A stretch of DNA of 64,000 nucleotides from Ligula intestinalis (lineage: Eukaryota; Platyhelminthes; Cestoda; Diphyllobothriidea; Diphyllobothriidae). The stretch lies in assembly GCA_036362985.1 (NCBI GenBank), contig JAYGXS010000004.1:20221216-20285215 (forward strand), written 5' to 3'. Positions within the stretch are counted from its first letter, which is position 1. Every line of letters begins with the position of its first letter. Of the stretch, positions 31,890-43,389 are shown in pieces. The notes beneath the pieces are model-generated. The model was given only the letters and a program-made list of their open reading frames with translations, did no database searches and was not told the DNA's origin. The position numbers and the translations under genes are program-made.

Positions 31890-33140
31890 TTCTACCATCA
31901 AATAATATCCTTCAGGTTCGGAACACCGTTTTTAAATGAAAACTTGCAAACACTGAGAAACGATAGAAGAAAACACGCACGGCTTAAGTAACCATGTTCC
32001 GCGAGCGTGTTTCATTCAAGTGGCTTAAAGGAAGTCTATTTCCTGGCATGCAGTAGGTATCCTGAGAATGTGCTGCACGATGAACAGTCTCGATGCCCAA
32101 CTGAAGTGATCCTTTCTAGGGGGGCTTCGCCACCTGCTGTGCATTCTCTCAGTTGCGAACAGGAGCACTGGAAGCTACATGAGACTGGTGTCCCTGGCAG
32201 GGTGAACATAAGCATCCCCATCGTGAACGGGCATGTGCTGCGAAGAGCCAGCGTCTCAGAACATGAACACTTGTCAACCAGTGCCAGTAACCAGTGGTCC
32301 TGAATTCTGTATATCGGCAGCAAAACAATGATCAAGTTTTTTAGTGTTAATGTGAGGGGCATTCGGTTCAATGTGTTGTCTTGCATCTATAATGAGCCAA
32401 CCAACTGAACCCGCACAGCAAAACCCTGGGGATATAAGCGAATCTGAACACCTATTTGAGGACCGTATATTTCCGATTTATTGTGAGATGGCCTTGGTTT
32501 TGCCTTGAGAGGATGCAGCGCATGACCTGGCTCTTCTTAATGGGCATCAGATTTCGAATTTAACACACCTGTCACCAAAATACCCACTCACCGCAGCGTC
32601 ATATTTGCAATGAAAATCGGCTAGTCGCCCACCTTGGCCCTAATTCGTCCTAGTTCTTGGCAGGGCTCTTCACTTTCCTCCCCCACCATTTCCATCCGCC
32701 CCCCCCCACACACAGGCAAACACACAACTCCGTCTCTAACGATCGTTCGCGGAAAAGCCGTCGTCTACGACGAGAACAGCCCATATGTGTGACGCACGAG
32801 TCATAAATCCAGACGACAGAAGGAACTCGCAAAAACGTTACATTGTTCCCGCCTTCAGTTTTAGCCAGGATTGTCAGCATGTTAATATATTCACGCCGTG
32901 AAAGCATGCTTAGAACTATGATAGGAGGTCTGCATGTTATTATTTCATACAGGTTTCATTTATTAAAAGGTGCCTTCTCCGAAAGTTGAATGACCGGTAA
33001 TGGCCTGGAAATGGGTATATGACCAGAAAGGAGAGTGAAATTTAAATATGGCAATAGCAGCAAAATGATTTATTGGATCCATATCATTTCGAGAGAGCTC
33101 GTCAGTTGCCGCCTCTCATTACTTAACGTGAATCACACAA
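31890..33140. other. No confident feature
   Basis: Anonymous sequence with a C-rich run at 32698-32708. Short open frames only. Confidence 0.3.
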
Positions 33141-33240
33141 NNNNNNNNNNNNNNNNNNNNNNNNNNNNNNNNNNNNNNNNNNNNNNNNNNNNNNNNNNNN
33201 NNNNNNNNNNNNNNNNNNNNNNNNNNNNNNNNNNNNNNNN
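33141..33240. other. Assembly gap, 100 N
   Basis: Exactly 100 N, a conventional scaffold gap of unknown true size. Frames crossing it are artefacts. Confidence 0.99.
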
Positions 33241-33244
33241 GTGA

Positions 33245-33360
33245 GACCAAAATAAAGCTAATATCGTCTGCAAAAGAAGGAGTTTGGCTTGGGTTCCTTC
33301 TTATCTTCAAGGATTTTGACGGCGGCCAAGATGTGCTTTATTAATAAGCCTTATTATTAC
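33245..33360 (+). repeat. Truncated CR1-like LINE tail
   Basis: GGAGTTTGGCTTGGG near 33280 and GGCGGCCAAGATGTGC near 33320, then TATTATTACTAT, matching the 3' UTR and triplet tail at 15348-15469. The upstream part is lost in the gap or by 5' truncation. Confidence 0.6.
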
Positions 33361-33364
33361 TATA

Positions 33365-33675
33365 TCCCTTTTGGATCTGGATAACCATCATGCTCACGCA
33401 TCAACCCTGAAGTTCGATGACGCAGGCCTGTGTTTGATAACTCTTTGTTAAAGATTTGGGGTAAATGGAAGATAAGTCTGAGCGCAGAACTTGAAGGGAT
33501 CCACTCGACGACAACACTGGCTCCATAGCTGAAGCCAAAATAGACCCAGTCAACCAGCGAAAATTAACTGACTGCATTGTAAAATGATGAGTTCAACCAT
33601 TCCCTTGAGTACTGAAGTCCTTTAGTGGCCTTTTGCTGCCACTTGGAACCCAAGATCAGCCGCTGACGCATGACG
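33365..33675. other. No feature seen
   Basis: Anonymous sequence between the LINE tail and family X copy 3. Confidence 0.3.
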
Positions 33676-33679
33676 CCTT

Positions 33680-34100
33680 CAGCCTGCCTGCGCGCCTACT
33701 GCCTCCTGGGGCTATGTGCTAACTGTCCTTGACCGACGCGTACATACGCCTCAATGTGACCGCGTGCTCACGCTAGCCAGCCTTAGCCCATCTCAAGGTC
33801 GCGCACCGAAGCTAGTCTAGACATCAGCCGCGCCACTGGCTGCTGTAACAAAGCATGCACTGATACTGCGGTGATGGCAGATGCCCTCGTCACTCCGGAT
33901 CCAACCCGACTAAGGAACAGATGCACTATTCCGCGAGTCAAAACTCTTTCTATCTATTCTCCTATTCTTCTGCAGAATACACTATTCCTAACAATCTGGC
34001 TTTCCCACCGTCTTCTCTCCTCACCTTAGTGAGCCATGGGCCTGGAAGATCGTAGCTGTTAGGGTTAATCTTCTTAGCCTTAACACCTGTCATTAGTTCT
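33680..34100 (+). repeat. Family X repeat, copy 3
   Basis: Plus strand. Core GGGCCTGGAAGATCGTAGC at 34034-34052 then TGTTAGGGTTAA. Closely related in inverted orientation to 20000-20425, including CCGCGAGTCAAAACTCTTTC at 33934-33953 (the partner reads GTCCGCGAGTCAAAACTC). Confidence 0.8.
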
Positions 34101-34104
34101 TTTA

Positions 34105-34305
34105 AAGGAAACAACGAGGTGAAAAATTTTAATTGCCAATGGGTCAATAACTTCCGTTGTAACATCACACTAGACTGGTTCCCAAAAGAACCGAAATCCA
34201 CCTACTTTTCAGCATTTATATAGCGTGAGTGAAACTATTGCACCAGGGATATCATTTTGCAGTGAATAGGACTCCAGACTGCGCTCTCTGATCTGATTGG
34301 TTAAG
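34105..34305. other. Spacer between family X copies 3 and 4
   Basis: No recognised feature; a short (TAAG)n run occurs at 34300-34315. Confidence 0.3.
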
Positions 34306-34309
34306 TAAG

Positions 34310-34725
34310 TAAGTAAATTAAAATGCGATCCTCAGACCATTGTTACTTAGTAGAGGAGAAGTCGGTAGAGACCAGGGGAGTAGGAACAGTATACTGTGTA
34401 CACATATGAACGAAAAATAAAATTGAAGAAATTTGACTTGGGAGCTCATGACCAGCCAGGGGGGCCAACAAGGTTCAAGTGTCAGTTTGACAGCAGTCAG
34501 GCCAGTGGGCAGAGAGAGCAATTGACGCGTGCATGCTTGCTATTCGTCGCTGTGCTAAGGACCAGCTGTAGCGACCCCTTACTATTAGCCATGCTTTCCT
34601 CGGACGCTGCGTAGGCAAGCGTTTCAAGGTCATGCTCTGTCTGGCTCACGGACTTTGGCCCACTCAAGGTCGGCACTTGTCTGGCCTCACTAGAAATTAA
34701 CTTCTCAAGGCGAGACCAGTGCACA
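34310..34725 (-). repeat. Family X repeat, copy 4
   Basis: Reverse strand. GCGATCCTCAGACCATTG at 34324 and GTATACTGTGTACACATATG near 34390 are the family tail; AGTTTGACAGCAGTCAGGCC at 34483-34502 matches the complement of 57964-57980 (copy 11). Confidence 0.7.
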
Positions 34726-34789
34726 AGATGCGGGGGAGTTGTTTACGCTCAGTCCCTCCCGGACCCGACGATCTACTGTTCGGTTACAG

Positions 34790-35150
34790 ACGTCTGGACC
34801 CGGTGATCTACTTGCCAGACTGGGCCTCTAGATTCCATCCCATTCATGGCTGGACTACACTTGTCTGAGAGTCACTTGCATATTACTTACATTCTACGCT
34901 TGTTACACTACATTAATTTTGTCCATAACAATCTGGCCTTTCACGCCTTATCCTACCCGCTAGCTTATAAATTTTGCGGTACGTTCAGTCGTTTATTATC
35001 TGGCCGGACCACATCGCATCCCACATTTTTAACCCCGACGTTCACTATACCCCACATTGTTGACCCCGACGTTCACTGTACCCTACACAGCTATGTGGCA
35101 TCTGTGATTGGCTGTTCGCAGACGTCGAGAACCGCAGTCGTGAGATTCTA
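34790..35150 (+). repeat. Family X variant (Y), copy 1
   Basis: Matches 60955-61190 in the same orientation: CATGGCTGGACTACACTTGT at 34846-34865 versus CATGGCTGGACTGCACTCGT, then CACTTGCATATTACTTACAT, ATCTGGCCGGACCACATC. The block CAATCTGGCCTTTCACGCCT shows its relation to family X. A short tandem pair (CATTTTTAACCCCGACGTTC then CATTGTTGACCCCGACGTTC) lies at 35023-35077. Confidence 0.7.
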
Positions 35151-35154
35151 GCGG

Positions 35155-35960
35155 AGTTCATTTCGACGCGAGCTAGTCACTACAGGTGAACGTCCGTTCG
35201 CGAAGTTTATTATACCCGATCGCAACCAAAAATACAACGGTCCTGTGGCCCAGTTGTTAAGGCATCGGACTTTATAAGTGTTAGGCCCCAACTTAACCGC
35301 GTGCGCACGCAGCCCTGACGAGTCGTTCTCAGACCATACAAGCGGTCCGCTCACACACAGTGCACCTAGTGCCGCAAAGCTGCCATCAGGCTGAGGACTC
35401 TAACACGCCAGCTGGATGAGTCACAAAAAAGATGCAGTCGCTCTTCAATTGAGACCACAATCTGATTGGTCCAATCTTTCACGTTTTGTTTGCCATAAGT
35501 ACGCTGTACTAGATAGGCTAAAAGGGACTGCTATTTGTTGTTGTGTTCTTCCTTGGGAACCACCATAAAAGCATCATTAGATGGTTTTACCTCAGCCTTT
35601 GTTACATTTACAACAATGAGCCTCGATGACCAGAGAAACCTTGCCTTAACCTCAGGACACGTGAACCTGAGGTTGAGTAAGGCTGGCTGACGAAGACTAA
35701 TTGGTGAAAAGGCGAGCCCTAGGGAAAAGTTGAGAAGAAGTAGATGCGATCTTTGGGACAAGGACTTTATTCGAACCCATCTTTAGAGACAGCACGAGGC
35801 AAGGTAAATTCTTACACTGGACCACCAAACAATTAGCGCGCCAGAAGACAATCATACTCGATGAAGGGGGGGGGGTGGCGTTACTCATCGCAGGTAGGCA
35901 GTAGCCTAGCAATTTTTATTTTTTAGTTTTATTTTATATAATTATAATTATACCGCCAAG
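35155..35960. other. Anonymous stretch with a weak tRNA-like segment
   Basis: GTGGCCCAGTTGTTAAGGCA at 35251-35270 resembles a tRNA A-box, but no convincing B-box or foldable tRNA follows. A G9 run is near 35870. Nothing else recognised. Confidence 0.35.
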
Positions 35961-35964
35961 ACTG

Positions 35965-36150
35965 CGAGCTCGATAGCTAACGGTTAAGGCGTTCGCCTCT
36001 GACCGGAGAGATGCGAGTTTGAAACTCGAGTGCGGCAGCGATTTTAGCAGCAACACTGAAGTTGCGTATCACTACCTGATGACGGCAAATTAGCCAGAAA
36101 TGGCCATTGTAATGTCCCATGTTTTTGTCGGTAATGCTCTTCTGCCTAAT
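35965..36150 (+). repeat. tRNA-derived SINE
   Basis: Head: GATAGCTAACGGTTAAGGCG (A-box-like, 35971-35990), an anticodon-arm-like GCCTCTGACCGGAGAGATGC, and a TPsiC-like GAGTTTGAAACTCG (36014-36027), giving a tRNA-like layout. Body: CTACCTGATGACGGCAAATT at 36073-36092 then AGCCAGAAATGGCCATTG and TGTTTTTGTCGGTAATGCTC. Not a functional tRNA (no clean acceptor stem). Confidence 0.75.
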
Positions 36151-36169
36151 TATATTATTAACAAAATAC

Positions 36170-36315
36170 TACAATTTCCTGTGTATAGAGTGCTCTTACC
36201 ATATGCAGACTCTGGAGATGGCTTTCAGCTGGAATCCGAAAATTCAAGCGAATAAAGCTATTGTTCCAGTGACCAGGTCTAATTCTTCTCTAATAAAGCT
36301 AAAAAGTCAGAAATA
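36170..36315 (+). repeat. Diverged Penelope-like terminal-repeat relic
   Basis: GCTGGAATCCGAAAATTCAA near 36227 then GCTATTGTTCCAGTGACCAG and TTCTTCT resemble the block GGAATCCGAAACGTCAGG...CTTGTTCCAG...TTCTTCTTC at 48711-48780 and 63091-63156. It abuts the SINE on its left. Confidence 0.45.
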
Positions 36316-36319
36316 GACA

Positions 36320-37640
36320 CCCCAGTCTTCCTTTCCTTTATCAATTTTCCGTCTATGCCTATAAAATCAGGCATTTAGTTCACGAGTAAGCATTTTGTGG
36401 GGGAAGGAATAAAACAGCATTCCTGCGGAGCCTCTTCTGTTGACAAAACTTTCTCCCAGGTAAAATTTTAGCTCATTTTTTGTGAATTGCAAAATTCGCA
36501 TTTAGTACGCCGCTCCCTCCCCCCGCAACAATCCCCACATTCAATTGCAAAGACAGTGATGTCTCCAGTTTAGTTTGACTTTTTGTATTTTTGCAAGCAC
36601 GGCATCTTCAAAACTGTTCCGGCGCACTTATGACTGATTCACCCGGATCCCATCCTGTCAGTTTAACGCAGCCGGTTCTGCCACTGGGCCATCAAGCTGA
36701 CGCGTTGCAGGAAATATGAGCCACTGTGACACACGGTCAGTTCTTACCGAATAAGGTGGTGGAAGAGCCGAGCGCCGACGGACACCGGAAGTGATGTCAG
36801 GGAAATTAGTTGTTTTGCTCTCCAATCGAAATTGCGCCAACCCCTAGGCAAGCTTTGCGATTAGTGGAAAGGTAATTTAAGCCATGCAACAAGGTCGAGC
36901 AAACTAGACGGCGCGCTAGATGAAGCAGAAGAAAGAAGAAATAGAAGAGCAAGTTAGTGATAGTAGAGCCTACAATTGAGGATTCTACGAGATGAAAACC
37001 GAAAGTCCACACAATCGCCCGCTGACCAAGAGCAACACTGGTTGCTCCACGACTGTTGCCTATGACACAATTGGGGTAAAATGCACTAGGAGGACTGTGA
37101 AGACTTCAGTGAAACTGGTGGCCGATGGGTTCTTGCAGAAATCGCAGACACCCTCCTTTGCAATCAGCTGAGCGTTAACATCGCTCTTCTCTTAGACGCA
37201 ATAGAGGCTCCTAGAGCATTTGTTCTAAACAAAAAACCCGCGACCTGTCAGCTCATTCTCGGGCAGTATGAACCGGTTTCTACAAAAACACATCCCTTCA
37301 TCTGCCATTTATCGCATACTGTAGATAATGCAACTTTAGGTCACCATCCAACTTAAACACAAACTTCGGGAAATTCTCAAAATGGGTAGCAGCTGAGCAC
37401 AAAGTATCTACCCAGTTATGGATTTAGGTACTGTGTTTTCTCCCTGGAGCTCTCCTTCTCTCAACGCCATTGCTACCACATTCTATCCAGCCTGGCTTGA
37501 TAAGGTGCACAGAGAACTGGGGCTGGCTCGCTTTCCATGTGTGTCAAATGCGCTGTCCTAGGGCATCTACCAACATGGAGGCCAAATCAGGACATGGCAG
37601 ACGTGATTTGGGTAGCACTCCCAAAACAAATACTGAACAT
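36320..37640. other. No confident feature
   Basis: Anonymous; a C6 run at 36519 and a G9 run at 37652. Short frames only. Confidence 0.3.
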
Positions 37641-37649
37641 GAGAGGTTG

Positions 37650-38260
37650 AGGGGGGGGGAGGTTGTGGCACAAGTGGGTCCAGGCTCAGGCACCAGCCAC
37701 CCGTGACCTTTTTAGCACTCCCACGCCGTGGGATCTGAGTCCGACGTGGTGCCTCCGGCCGCCTCCGGCCGCCTGCGTCCGATACTAAATCCGGTCTTCT
37801 TGACTCCGCTTTGACACTGGCCACAGACAGGCGACGGAAGAGAGAGTGCTGTAAATGCAACACCATTCTACTAGCACTTTAATCTTATCCACGCCCAAGT
37901 CGCCGTCCACGGTGGGCATCGTCAGAATCGATGAGCGTGTAGCGGTGCTGCAGCCCACCTCCTCCAAACGCGGGATGCCACAGACCCGGTCTCGCGGGAC
38001 ATTCTTGGCCGCCCAGTCACTCGACCCAGCGCGATGGCCGATGTCCGCCTTCGAGGCGTAACCTTTGCCCTCGGACGGTTGGGGCGCACACACGCACCCC
38101 AGAATGGTTGGGCCAATCAGCAGTCTGAAGCTAACTCACCCAATGCTCGCTCTGGGCCCTTGTAACTACCGACTTCTCATCTAAGGAACCATGGTCTGAA
38201 GATCGCAGTTGCTAGGGTTTAACTTACTTACTTAACCCCCTGCGATAAGCGAACTGTCCT
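37650..38260 (+). repeat. Family X repeat, copy 5 (long form)
   Basis: Shares with 39890-40560 the block GTGCTGCAGCCCACCTCCTC (37947) then CAAACGCGGGATGCCACAG and CTCGACCCAGCGCGATGGCC (38020), and ends with the family core GTCTGAAGATCGCAGTTGCT (38191) then AGGGTTTAACTTACTTAACC. The GC-rich 5' part makes overlapping open frames on both strands, which I take as composition effects. Confidence 0.8.
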
Positions 38261-38264
38261 CATT

Positions 38265-38700
38265 GCACATGCACCTGAATCGAAAGTGGGCTGTACAGTG
38301 TGGCTACGTAGAAGGACCTTGATTTGTCAGTAGTTACTTTCTTGTTCACCGAGCCAAGAAAGGTTCCTTCGTTTTCAGAACTACCCGATAAATATCATAA
38401 CTAGTCCTGCTACAGTCAGATCAACAGTCAGTAGGATACTCCGCTATTGAAAATAATTGGGTTATCATGGGGAACTATATATTCTTAGGAATTAATATGT
38501 AAAATAATACACTATAGGCGCGGACGACAAGGTGAAAACGGTCGTCTAAACCTTCAAAACCTCGGGCTCCCTAACGTGCCCATCGGCAGGTACAAAAGGG
38601 CTAGCAGTATAAGCTCCCGATGGAGTCCCAAAGCAAAATTTGACGAGTATATAACGCCATTATGGAGCTCCCTTTCACATAGTTTATTACCCAATCACAA
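38265..38700. other. No feature seen
   Basis: Anonymous AT-rich sequence. Confidence 0.3.
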
Positions 38701-38704
38701 ACAG

Positions 38705-38870
38705 TATGACAACGAGCTACTGGCTCACTAGTTAGAGCACTTTACTTCTGACTATCAGAAGGCGGACTCAAGCCTCGGAGGCTGCGAAACTAGGGTTGGG
38801 TATGACCATTAAAATCTTCCTTGTCTTGGTCGGTGATCTCATTCTACCTGTCGCTGCGTTAATGTTCACA
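38705..38870 (+). repeat. tRNA-derived SINE
   Basis: Head GAGCTACTGGCTCACTAGTT then AGAGCAC (A-box-like, 38715-38742) and GGCGGACTCAAGCCTCGG (B-box-like, 38762), then GGGTTGGGTATGACCATT and TTGTCTTGGTCGGTGATCTC. The CTGATGA portion of the body found in other copies is deleted here. Confidence 0.65.
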
Positions 38871-39004
38871 TTTTAGAACTTTGTGTTGCTCGTTAAAGAG
38901 GCGTTTATTAGCTGGCACAAAAACGGGAAAATCTCTCAACTGGTGTAGAGGGTAAAAAGCCCAGTGATACACCAACTCGGAAGGTGGTTCTAGCAGGAAA
39001 AGTT

Positions 39005-39360
39005 TGGTGACTTACTCCGCGCAGACGATCATCGCGCGAAGGCTCACTGCCGCCAACTAGTGAACATGTACTGGCCATCTACGCTCGTCTGTCTAACCAA
39101 TCACCTGTCAAAGCAGACTCACACAAAGGCCACTCCAGACACTGTGGTGATTAATGCGGTCATCTCACTTCAGACGCACCCCTGCAGCGTGCGGCTGCAC
39201 GCTCGTCTGATAGTCGAATTTCTACCACCTATTCTCCATTCCTTCTGTACAGAATACATTCTTCCTACCGCTCTGGCCTCCTATTGCCTTCTCTTCTCCT
39301 AAGAAACCAGACCTGAATTTCGCAGTTGCTAGGGTTTAATTAACTTTACCCCCTGCAATA
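39005..39360 (+). repeat. Family X repeat, copy 6
   Basis: Starts TGGTGACTTACTCCGCGCAG at 39009 then ACGATCATCGCGCGAAGGCT. It is the inverted relative of 43390-43770, including AACCAATCACCTGTCAA (39096). It has a CAGAATACA and ends ATTTCGCAGTTGCTAGGGTT (39316). Confidence 0.8.
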
Positions 39361-39364
39361 TTAG

Positions 39365-39885
39365 TGATTTCCGGATTTAATCAGAACTCACAACCTCTCA
39401 TGTGGCCTGTTGTCCCTGCGATAGAAGATCGGTCAGTTTTGCTAAGCGAAAAGAGTGCAGTTGATCACAATAAAGTCTAAGCAAATGAGTTGACCAGATA
39501 GCCATGCCAAATGGCATGAAGTACTCGTGAGGTTGCCAAATGCGTACCAAGGACTTGAACAATAAAAACTGACCAAAATTCAACATAGTTTGTGTGTAAC
39601 GTCTAAGCAAAAGGTGTACTCGGAGCACTACAGTCACTAGGTCAAATGCCAAGTTACGACTAAATGGCAGAAAGCACCTGCAGGGGGGGATTTACTGTGC
39701 ACAGACCTTCCAGTAGTTGTCTCGGGCAGCAGTTATCACTGGCGAGTCACGGTTGGAAGTTTTCCAACTGACGGGAAACTCTGACTGCGCGGACAGCCCA
39801 GTGTGTGTTGTGTAGAGTGGCTCATTGGCGAAATAAGAGTCAGGCTACAATGGTTCCTTCTTACTGTGACCTTTATGGCATCCCA
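39365..39885. other. No feature seen
   Basis: Anonymous between two family X copies. Confidence 0.3.
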
Positions 39886-39889
39886 CACA

Positions 39890-40560
39890 GCTAGGCTCCG
39901 AGCCAGGTGTGGTGGCACGCTTGCGGATCACTCCGGCCACCTCTGCCTTCTCCCGCCTCCGGTCTTCTTTACTCTCTCTTTAAATCAGGCACAAGTGGGT
40001 GAGGAAAGAGCGAGTGAAGTGGATGCTTTGCAAGTCTTCTATCACTTTAAAGTAATCCACGTGCAAGTCACCACCCCTGCGCTACCCTGTTTGGAGCACA
40101 CGGTTGACACTATCAAAACTGATGGTCGAACTATCGTGTGTGCAATTGGAAGTTGGTGAGTAGCCGCGGGTGAAACGGTGCTGCAGCCCACCTCCTCCAA
40201 ACGCGGGATGCCACAGAAGTGGTCTCGAGGGACAATCTCGGCCGCCAAGTCGCTCGACCCAGCGCGATGGCCGATGTCCGCATGCGAGGCGTAACTTTTG
40301 CCCTCGAGCGGCTGGGACGCACGCACACACCCCACACTGGTCGGGCCAATCAGCAGCCTGAAGCTAGCTCACCTAATGGTCGCTCTGGGCCCTTATAATC
40401 ATTCCCGCACTTCGGATGCGGCCTGTCGTGTTTTGCGAGGTCAAAAACTTTTCCATCTATTCTCCGTTCCTCTGTGTACACTATAACCTTTTCTTACTAT
40501 TCTAGTCTCCACAGACTTCTTCACTAAGTAGCCATGGTCTGAAGATCGCGACCCAGGTAA
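39890..40560 (+). repeat. Family X repeat, copy 7 (long form)
   Basis: Direct relative of copy 5, 2.2 kb away: GTGCTGCAGCCCACCTCCTC at 40180, GGGCCAATCAGCAGCCTGAA at 40344. Contains CCATCTATTCTCCGTTCCTC and TGTGTACACTATAAC, then GGTCTGAAGATCGCGACCCA at 40537, where similarity to the core stops, so the 3' end is altered. Confidence 0.8.
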
Positions 40561-40564
40561 GCAA

Positions 40565-41080
40565 GTCGTAAATCGCTCGCTGCGAAGTTACCTGATCTTG
40601 AGGTAGTTGACACTGAACAAGGACGCCGGACAGCCATGTGCACTCTCAGGCCCATACGCAAGTATAATTTACCGATTCATTACACATGGTTGTATTCCAC
40701 CGGAAAGTACATGCATTACTTAATTTTTGAAATAAACCGGCTTGAATAATTCCTGTCCAAAACAGCAATGGTGGACGCTCTGTAAGCGAGTATCAAATTT
40801 TTATGAGCGAGTAAGCAGACTACAAAGTCCAAAAGGCCGGTAATTTTATTACGAGGTGAATTCCTTAGTCTCCAGCTCAGAGTTTTAGTGTCACCCATCG
40901 TGTTCGACGATGGCCAACTGGGCAAGCTAGAGCAAGCTGAAGCAGGCCTAATGACTTCTGCAGGGAAAAAGCAGAGAAGGGAACAGTAAGCGCAGGCTTG
41001 CGGAGTACCTACACCCACTGTCTGACCACCCATTCCACCCCAACTCGGTGTCAAGACAAAGTTCAGAAGACTTGAGGTGA
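40565..41080. other. No feature seen
   Basis: Anonymous sequence. Confidence 0.3.
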
Positions 41081-41084
41081 GAGA

Positions 41085-41285
41085 TGGCGCAGGTGGCTGG
41101 CGCGGCCGAGGTCGTCCCTGTGCTGCGTGCCACCACATACCCCCGCTCCCGTAGTCGTCGTTTGTTATGAACCGGTGACCCGAATAGCACCGACCCGATT
41201 AACGCTAGCTGTAACCTGATCTGGCCCCCGTGTTATTCGAGCGCATCTACCCCGCAGTCCGTTTAGGGATCCAGTGCTACCCAAT
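41085..41285 (+). repeat. GC-rich repeat Z, copy 1
   Basis: GGCGCAGGTGGCTGGCGCGG at 41085-41104, CTGGCCCCCGTGTTATTCGA at 41221 and CATCTACCCCGCAGTCCGTT at 41244 align with 53495-53690 in the same orientation. No frame. Family unrecognised. Confidence 0.65.
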
Positions 41286-41289
41286 ACAC

Positions 41290-43385
41290 TAGGCAGTGGT
41301 AGATAAAGGGACTTCAGTAATAATGGCTTCGACTGGTCAAGCCGCATCTACGACGCCTAGGAGCATCACTGTTGCCCGAAACCTGAAGAATTCCAAAGTG
41401 GCTGCTGTCTCATCCTTCCTTGAATTTGTCAATCTACTCCCGTTACTTTTTCCTTGAACCCTTTGCAAGCTGCTTACTGATCACCTCTTTATGATCCCGA
41501 TCATCAATATGGATCCGCTGTAGGAGGTCAAGAAGCTCGGTGTGCGCTTTTTCCTGGGGACTATAGCTTAGGTCCGTGAAACGTTCCACAAATATTGGAG
41601 GATTTCAGTCTGGGGTTAACGTAAGCCATACATCAGCCACAATCAGGCCTATTACTTGGCAGAAGGTTAAGTTGCTCGTACTTCTTACCATATATGTATT
41701 CAAAAGCTCGCAGGAGACAGGAGTTGAACATAGTCCTTTATTGAGAAGAAGAAGAAGAAGAAGAAGAAGAAGAAAAAGAAGACTCAATCGCTGAGACAAT
41801 ACGTTTTTTCGCCTGATCCATAGTCCTTCATAGTACACACGCATATTCGTTCATGATAGAGGTTTTATTAGTGTGCTGTAGTCTAGCCGGTTCTGAGGAA
41901 CCCTTGTGCTCTTACTAAGAACAATCTCTTATCGTGATCTGCGTAACAGGTAATCTCAACTAACTGGGTTTTCTGATGACGATGACTACAGCAATTTTCT
42001 CTAGCAGGCAGAAAGCAAGAACTATCAAAACACACACATGAAGTAAAAGTTAATTTGGTCGCCTAACCCCAGAATTCTGTCTTACGGGACCGATGGTATA
42101 AGTTTGGTTTTAAGTTTAATCTCTGTTTGGTTTAGTCAGTTTAACCTAACTTAGTTTATTTTGCGTAGTTTTCTTTGTTCTATTGTACTTATTTAAGTAT
42201 ACTTATTTAAAGTTGGTGACATCTACCTAAACTAAAAACTAAAATTAACCTTAAAACTAAACTAAACTAAAACTAATCAAACTATAAGTAACTACGTGAC
42301 TAGGCACTAGGGGTATCTAAGGTGCGCGACCAACTCACGTTAATATATAGCAAGTTTTTACACCAATGGACACAGGCAAAAAAAAATGCTGAAGAGGCAG
42401 GAAACGTTTTGCATTGTCCATTTCTATATCGGGCAGATTAGAGATTGAGGCCCTTTAACTCGTCAGGGGGTGAGGTTGGGTTGAAAAGCTTATTGCAGGG
42501 AAAAGAAGGTGGAGGAGGGTTGTGACGAGCGACTCATCGCCGCACAGGCCACAGGCGAAGCCAGCTTCGAAGAAAATACCATTTGTGCACATAGGCCAGG
42601 ATTTTCTAGACCTACAGCTGCTGCTCCCTCCCGCCGCTTGCAGTACCGCTGACGAATCGAATTAAATCAGTTTGCTGGTCCCTAGTAGACCACTCGGAAA
42701 GCGTTTTGACGTCTGCTTGATGGCCACTCTCTAGTAGATGGCCAGGGTGGCGCCCCAGATGCATGCTGTCGCGTCCCGTTCAAGCCGCACTGGCCAATAT
42801 TCACACACTTGTCTGGAGATATGCCTCGTCTGCCGACGTAATTAACCTGTTCCACAGGAGAAGCTAAGTACGCGTAGATTACACTTGAGGTGGAAGCCTG
42901 TCCTAGCTTAGCAACTGGGTATTCACACGACACAGTCAACCTTAAAAGACGGTCACGAGATGTGCGCTTACTGAGTCTGCGTGGATAACACGTTTGAAAG
43001 AACATACCTTTCTTTTCAACCGTGGACAGCACCACCAGCGCTTCATGTGCCTCGGGATGAATCTTTTATTTTGTCTACTTTACCCTGTGAAATTCCAAAA
43101 AGAAGACAGCTTTGACTAGTTTGTTAATAAAGCAACGGATCAGAATCAGCCTTAGTCTCAAGGGAACACAGCCCTTCAAAGGTGGACACTATTCCGTCTA
43201 CCTTCACCTTTTGTCCACAGGTTTATTACGTATCTGTCTGATCTGTTCAGGAAAATGCCTATAAACGGAAAAGGTCCTTCCATTTTTGGTGTCAAGGTAA
43301 ATCGGATGTCTGCCCCTCATAAGGGCATCAAACTGACTATTCTGAGAGATCCTGGTTTCCAGTATGAGAAAGACGGATGACTTAT
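41290..43385. other. Anonymous stretch with microsatellite and AACTA-type low complexity
   Basis: Holds the GAA microsatellite (41741-41782) and a low-complexity segment at 42098-42290 where GTTTAGTT-type motifs on the left face AAACTAAA-type motifs on the right. A 117-codon minus frame at 43035-42682 has no recognisable motif. Confidence 0.4.
41741..41782 (+). repeat. (GAA)n microsatellite
   Basis: About ten GAA/AGA units plus an imperfect end. Confidence 0.95.
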
Positions 43386-43389
43386 CACA

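Noticed and set aside
33035..33310. Open frames running through the N gap
   Set aside because: They consist largely of unknown residues; artefact of 100 N.
35251..35300. Possible tRNA gene
   Set aside because: Only an A-box-like stretch is present; no acceptor stem, anticodon arm or B-box can be formed.
35970..36040. Functional tRNA gene
   Set aside because: A- and B-box-like parts are present but the acceptor stem does not pair and a SINE body follows, so it is a tRNA-derived SINE head.
37567..38116. Overlapping open frames on both strands as candidate genes
   Set aside because: They fall in the GC-rich part of family X copies 5 and 7 and are not conserved as frames between the two copies.
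42098..42290. Possible palindrome
   Set aside because: Left and right sides share AACTA/TAGTT low-complexity motifs but do not align as extended complementary arms.
42682..43035. 117-codon minus-strand frame with scattered Cys residues
   Set aside because: Cys and His spacing does not fit a zinc finger and no other motif is visible.
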